Shown in pieces: positions 59,690 to 64,000 of a stretch of DNA of 64,000 nt. A model generated the notes under the pieces. It did no database searches. It was not told the origin of the DNA and saw nothing but the letters and a program-made list of their open reading frames with translations. The stretch covers positions 806,001-870,000 of the forward strand of contig NC_057376.1 of the NCBI RefSeq assembly GCF_016906535.1, read 5' to 3'. Source of the stretch: Rhizoctonia solani (lineage: Eukaryota > Basidiomycota > Agaricomycetes > Cantharellales > Ceratobasidiaceae). Within the stretch, counting starts at the first letter, position 1. Every line of letters begins with the position of its first letter. A program made the position numbers and the translations under genes.

Positions 59690-60759
59690 ATGCCACGCAT
59701 ATCTAGACTGGTAGCGAATCTCGCACGTTCCCTTGGCTCTCGCCAACAAGCACTTAGAGAGTTCCGTTGGATCAAGGAATCCACCGGCAGCCATTCGGAC
59801 TCGAGCCAAGGTTTGTTGGCCGATAGACTACTCAAACGCACTCGAGGATGGCCCCTGCAATACATTCTGGGTGGGCAACGCTCGCCTGACGTTATGTTAT
59901 GCTCCTTTAGTAACCAGCACATAGGTACACAACCATTTGGCTCGATTGAAATACTCACACGTCCTCCAACATTGATACCGCGTACGTTGATTACTTCGTC
60001 GCTATCTATCACTCACGTTGGCATGCTCTCAATCAGGCCCTGAGACTGAGTATTGGACGCTGCGTCTTGCCCAAACCTTACGAAGCCACAAATTTGAGGA
60101 CCGTCCACTTCGAGTGCTCGACCTCTGTACCGGCACCGCATGCATTCCGCTTCTATTGTGCGATTCACTCCCACCCCGTACTATCTCTGCTCTTGGAGTC
60201 GATAATAGCCTGTCGGCCGTCGAGTTGGCTAATGAAAATATATCCAATTGTGGCTTCAATAAATCTGGTGGGAACACGGTGCATGTGTGGCACTCAGATA
60301 TCTTTGCACAAGATTTTGTGCGTTCATTGAAACAACATGTCAAAGTTTGGGAGCCCTTTGACGTCTTAACTTCCAATCCTCCCTATATCCCACGCCAGGA
60401 ATATGACAAGCTTTCTCACACTGTACGGTTATTCGAAGATCCCTTGGCTTTGCTTGGTGAAGTGCCACCGTCTGCAGGTGAGTCTGAACAGTATTCCGAT
60501 CTCGGCATTGATTTATTTCCCGGTGGCAGGTGGTTTGTGCTATCGACTAGAGCATGATAAATTAGGCTTGTCGTTCTACACACGCATCATATCACTTATT
60601 CAAAGTCAAAATCTTGTTCGACCCGGTGGCCATATCGCGCTAGAAGTAGGAGAAGGACAGGCTCGATTGGTAGAAGAAATGATTCTTCCGTTTGTAACGC
60701 AGATCCGAGTATGGACTGATCCATGGGGTATTGAGCGGGTAGTGTATGCGCGTATGTGA
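59690..60759 (+). CDS. MTQ1: Release-factor glutamine methyltransferase, HemK/MTQ1-like
   Basis: An S-adenosylmethionine enzyme that methylates the Gln of the GGQ motif in release factors; this subgroup is usually mitochondrial. Motifs in order are GWPLQYILGTQPFGSIEI, LIPRPETEYW, RVLDLCTGTACIPLLL (AdoMet loop), GVDNSLSAVELANEN, and SNPPYIPRQEY with the catalytic NPPY. The tail is RPGGHIALEVGEGQ...GIERVVYARM. Three introns keep a frame of about 300 residues. The N-terminus (MPRISRLVANLARSLGSRQQ) is basic and could target mitochondria. Confidence 0.92.
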
Positions 60760-61291
60760 ACGTCGAGAACACGCGTTCGGCGCTGGGCTTCATGCTTGGC
60801 TGTACACCTTGCTCCGGAATTCGTCCGGGTAGACGGCCCGGAGATCGTGGTAGGATAAAATTCTTAAATTGTCACACCGAGTTCCGCGTGCCATGTTGCT
60901 CTTTATGATACTTATGAATGTGTGAGAAGGGATGTGAGAAGACGGTAGAAGAACGCAAATCATATTCCTGACCCAAATTTAGCACTTGACGCAATCTTTG
61001 AGCCATCTTTGAATTAATCTACATCGTGCAACTCATATTTTATGTACTCGCAATAATTTGAATCCCCATATTCTCAAATTCAGTCAAACTGGAACTTCTG
61101 AAATGCACAAACAAGGATTGGTTTTTGTCAGTGGTGATGGGCGGGCTTTGTTTGAGTCTACCGCTTACGTGACTCATCGGCACTTGTCAACAAGCCTCGA
61201 CAACCACATCCTGTGGCAAGTCTGTCGCCACCATCTCTTCTGCTTAGTCACACTTTGCTGTTCTTGATTCCTCACCCGGTTGTAAGGCGTA
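60760..61291 (+). promoter_or_regulatory. Intergenic region upstream of TFB4
   Basis: The stretch is AT-rich around 60960-61080 with only short open frames (for example 61058-61267) that show no conserved features. It probably holds the TFB4 promoter and the 3' flank of MTQ1. Confidence 0.35.
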
Positions 61292-62624
61292 ATGGAGGCT
61301 CCTGAGTCCACACCTCCCGCACACTTGATTCTGATTCTCGATATTTCACCTGTTCAATGGCAGCTCTCCGCGTCATCAACCGCGAATGGTGGACAAGGGA
61401 TGGACTTGTCGACATTCCTATCCCAAGTTTTGGTTTTTGTTAATTGTCATTTGGGATGTAGACAAGAGAACAGCGCAGCCATACTTGGTGCCTTTCCAGG
61501 GCGCAGGTACGTGCCCCGTGAATAAGTTTGTCAATAATTAGAAATTCAACTGAGCGCCTCATGTAGCTTGACCTTGTACCCGGCACCTGCAAGTACCCAA
61601 TCAAACACCGGTCTCGGACCCGAGTCAGAGTCGAATACTTATCACGGGTTCCGGTCAGTTGACGATGTGTTAATGGAGAGGATACAGTCGGAATTGGCTT
61701 CTATGTCCGAGTCTGATACACAAAGTACGGTCTTTTCAAGTGTTTGTGTTATTGGTATTGACCGGTCGTGTAGAGCCGATCGCACTTGTTCCCTCGTTGA
61801 CTCAGGCTCTATGTCGTGAGTTTGGTTTCACGAAAATCTGGAACAGATCTAATCCAAGCGTACAGAAATCAACAGAATATCCGCGCCCCAACAAAAACTC
61901 GCAAGCGAAAAGGCGGCAGCATCGTCAGCCTCCATTACAGACTCCCGCATCCTGATATTGTCTGTGTCGCCAGATGCTTCGACACCATATATCCCATTCA
62001 TGAACTGCATCTTCTCGGCGCAAAAATTGGTGAGCTAAGACCAAAACAAGTTAATGCCATAGTTGGTAAACGTCTACATAGCGAGTTCCAATCGATGTTT
62101 GCAGAGTCTTTGGCCCCGACACTATATTCTTACAACAAGCTTCATATCTAACCAGGGGGTGTTATCTCAACCTGGATAGCGGATCTTCTCTGCTACAGTC
62201 TTTGACGGTATGCTCTATGCTCTCCCATACAAATCACCATATAGAATCTGCATATCAATAGATGTGTTTTCTCCCATCGGCATCGCTCCGAAATACTATC
62301 GAGCTCCCAAGCCAGGGCAAAGTCGACTTTCGCGCGTCATGTTTCTGTCACAAAGAAGTTGTAGACATGGGTTACGTTTGCTCTGTATGCCTATCAAGTA
62401 AGTTCTGACTTTGTTCCCATTCCATACAACGCTGACGTACGTTTCCTCTAGTTTTTTGCAAGCCAGTAGTCGTGTGTGCGACGTGCAAGTAAGTACCATG
62501 TCTCTAATTATGCCTATGCAGCTAACAACTGTACTTTAGGATCAAATTCCCGATAGCATCCTACAAAAAGATGCTGAGTGCAACTGCCATTACAAAGTTG
62601 AGCGGTGCAAAGCCCAAGGCGTGA
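61292..62624 (+). CDS. TFB4: TFIIH core subunit Tfb4 (p34)
   Basis: A von Willebrand A-fold and zinc-finger subunit of TFIIH that binds p44. Motifs are HLILILDISPVQWQLSAS, LVFVNCHLGCRQENSAAILGA, DSRILILSVSPDAST.YIPFMNCIFSAQKL, VPIDVCRVFGPDTIFLQQASYLTRGCYLNLD, and a C-terminal cysteine-rich finger [23 protein letters not shown]...VCATCKIKFP. Introns are short; the join at QKL|RVPIDVC uses the acceptor at about 62080. The frame is intact. It ends SGAKPKA at 62624. This is the second TFIIH subunit in the window. Confidence 0.93.
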
Positions 62625-63060
62625 TTAGGGTTTTGACTGTGACGTTGTTGGCACCATAAATGCTATAACGGTATCGAGGTTAAGCCCAAGGATCTAGCAA
62701 TGTAGTTTTTATACACGTTATGTAGATTTAATTGACGGCCTCGGTCGTGGTGATTGGTGTTATGCTTGGCTGGCGAACTGCTGGAGAAACCATCAGCTGA
62801 AACCCATTCCTCAGTAAACTCATGACATCAGTTCTGTAAATTTTCATATACCAGTGGAACTGCAAGTCCGTGAGCTTCGGCCAAGCCAAGTGCACGTTTG
62901 TTCGAGGGTTCCGGTTCTAAGGTATCCTGCGGCGGGATGTTTGGGATAATTTGACCCATGGACTAGCCTCAAGCGGGCGCTTGCGGAGTGATACGCATGT
63001 CCGCGTTGAGAGCCAGACACGCTCCTCTCTTACCCTTGACACTCTACTAATCTTGCTATC
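62625..63060 (+). promoter_or_regulatory. Intergenic region before the C2H2 gene
   Basis: About 436 bp containing the TFB4 3' flank and the upstream region of the next plus-strand gene. No RNA gene or repeat was recognised. Confidence 0.35.
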
Positions 63061-64000
63061 ATGAGTACTTCTCCAGTTACTCCTCGGTTCAAATGCAAGC
63101 ACTGTGGTATCCAATTTACAAAACGGAGCAATTGGACCCGGCACGAATCAAACGTGAACGTTCACCGAAAGCCACCTCGCCGCCGCCCAGGAGCTTCAAA
63201 CGTCGACAGCGAGTAAGCGAATAAGTATAGAGTTCATTTGCTTCCTAAAACTAATATAAATCCACAAGAAACTCGGGGTCGAGCGCTTCAGCTATGTCCC
63301 CAACGAGCTCTAGAGTTCAGAGCGCGCCCGCTCGGGAGCCCGAGGGTCTCTCAACGCGCCGCAGGAGCAGAGCAGCCGAAGCTGCGCAACAAAAACAGAT
63401 TGTAACTACTCCTCCAAAAGTAGATCAAGTGTAAGCCATGTTTCTAATGTTTAGCTTCAATGTATGGGCCTAAAGGAGCGCCTATAGCCACGAAGCTATA
63501 CCCAGTGCAGACCTAACGGTCTCAAAATTACGATCCGTGCGAGCCGTCGGAAGAGACAACGTTTGTCTACCTCTACAGAGCGCACCGTACCAGAGGTGAA
63601 GCCCATTGTACCAGAGGTGTCGATGACCCGCCCCGACCGGGCACCGATCTCTCCGGCTCAACGCAAGAGGCAGCGACCCCTTCAGCTCGATGCGCGCAAT
63701 TCGCAGTTCAAGAAATGGGTCCGTATTATCCGACGGGCTCGTTGGATACCCGGCGAAAACGCCCCTGGCACTCCGAACCCACTTCCGCGACAGCTTGTCA
63801 GGCAGAGGGCAAGGGAGTACGCGGCCAATGGGGTAAGCCCAGGCTCTAAACTTCCGGAGGGAATGGATAGTATATATGATGTCGACTGGGCAGAAGTGTT
63901 GAGAACGTGAGTGTTATATACCAGTATCATCTATTCGGATCTTAAGTCCGCCTACGTACTGGCAGATTTGATAACTCAACTCTCAACGACGAGCCTTGTG
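63061..64000 (+). CDS. Protein with N-terminal C2H2 zinc finger, truncated by window end
   Basis: The frame begins MSTSPVTPRFKCKHCGIQF, a C-x2-C...H-x(5)-H C2H2 finger at about residues 12-35, followed by a Lys/Arg-rich stretch (HRKPPRRRPG) that may serve nuclear import. Two short introns lead to a basic, Ser/Pro-rich region containing a 12-bp direct repeat (GTACCAGAGGTG at 63587-63598 and 63608-63619; VPEV twice) and then a conserved-looking FKKWVRIIRRARWIPGEN and DWAEVLRT. The gene continues beyond 64000. It could be a transcription factor, but one finger alone does not prove this. Confidence 0.65.

Overview
The window looks like nuclear DNA of a filamentous basidiomycete. Genes are dense on both strands, nearly all are split by 41-75 nt GT-AG introns, and intergenic gaps are short. 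Several proteins are typical of Agaricomycetes: an Ert1-type zinc-cluster regulator, a Cps1/hyaluronan-synthase-like glycosyltransferase, and an ATP sulfurylase with a degenerate APS-kinase domain. A Rhizoctonia-like species is my guess; the species cannot be fixed from sequence alone. All protein names come from motif recognition by eye, and exon joins were worked out by hand.

Layout. 1-8 kb: the tail of an unknown gene, a Hac1/Xbp1-type bZIP factor, a small unknown gene, sphingosine-1-phosphate lyase, prefoldin subunit 4 and a polytopic membrane protein. 8.8-20 kb: lysyl-tRNA synthetase, an RBR ubiquitin ligase, a Cps1-like glycosyltransferase, a large protein joining a nucleotide-sugar transporter to a glycosyltransferase-like domain, and a proteasome-assembly chaperone. 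20-27 kb (all minus): aldo/keto reductase, 2-methylcitrate dehydratase, ATP sulfurylase. 27-41 kb: a Ser/Pro-rich unknown protein, a fatty-acid-hydroxylase-family enzyme, a threonine aspartase, mitochondrial ribosomal protein uS9, Golgi CASP, TFIIH subunit Tfb1, a PHOSPHO2-like phosphatase and a small coiled-coil protein. 42-64 kb: a Yak1/DYRK kinase, a RING/TRAF-type protein, Bre1, an allantoicase-ureidoglycolate lyase fusion, MRI1, ERT1, an MTQ1/HemK methyltransferase, TFIIH subunit Tfb4 and a truncated C2H2 gene.

Main points. (1) The bZIP gene has a conventional intron and, separately, a 50-nt segment flanked by two 7-nt-loop hairpins. Removing that segment moves translation into an acidic activation-domain frame, which is the layout of Ire1-spliced HAC1/XBP1 mRNA. 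(2) The transporter and the glycosyltransferase-like domain are in one reading frame across a conventional intron, with an extra membrane helix between them that would place the enzyme part in the lumen. (3) Allantoicase and ureidoglycolate lyase, consecutive purine-degradation enzymes, form one polypeptide. (4) Lysyl-tRNA synthetase has an in-frame upstream ATG encoding a mitochondrial-type presequence.

Quality warning. At least fifteen places in conserved genes, mainly at 9-13.5 kb and 40-57 kb, need one extra base to keep a conserved reading frame. All look like single-base deletions, most in or next to short runs of one base. Essential genes such as lysyl-tRNA synthetase are affected, so uncorrected sequencing errors are more likely than mass pseudogenisation. 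I found no tRNA, rRNA, CRISPR array or transposable element.
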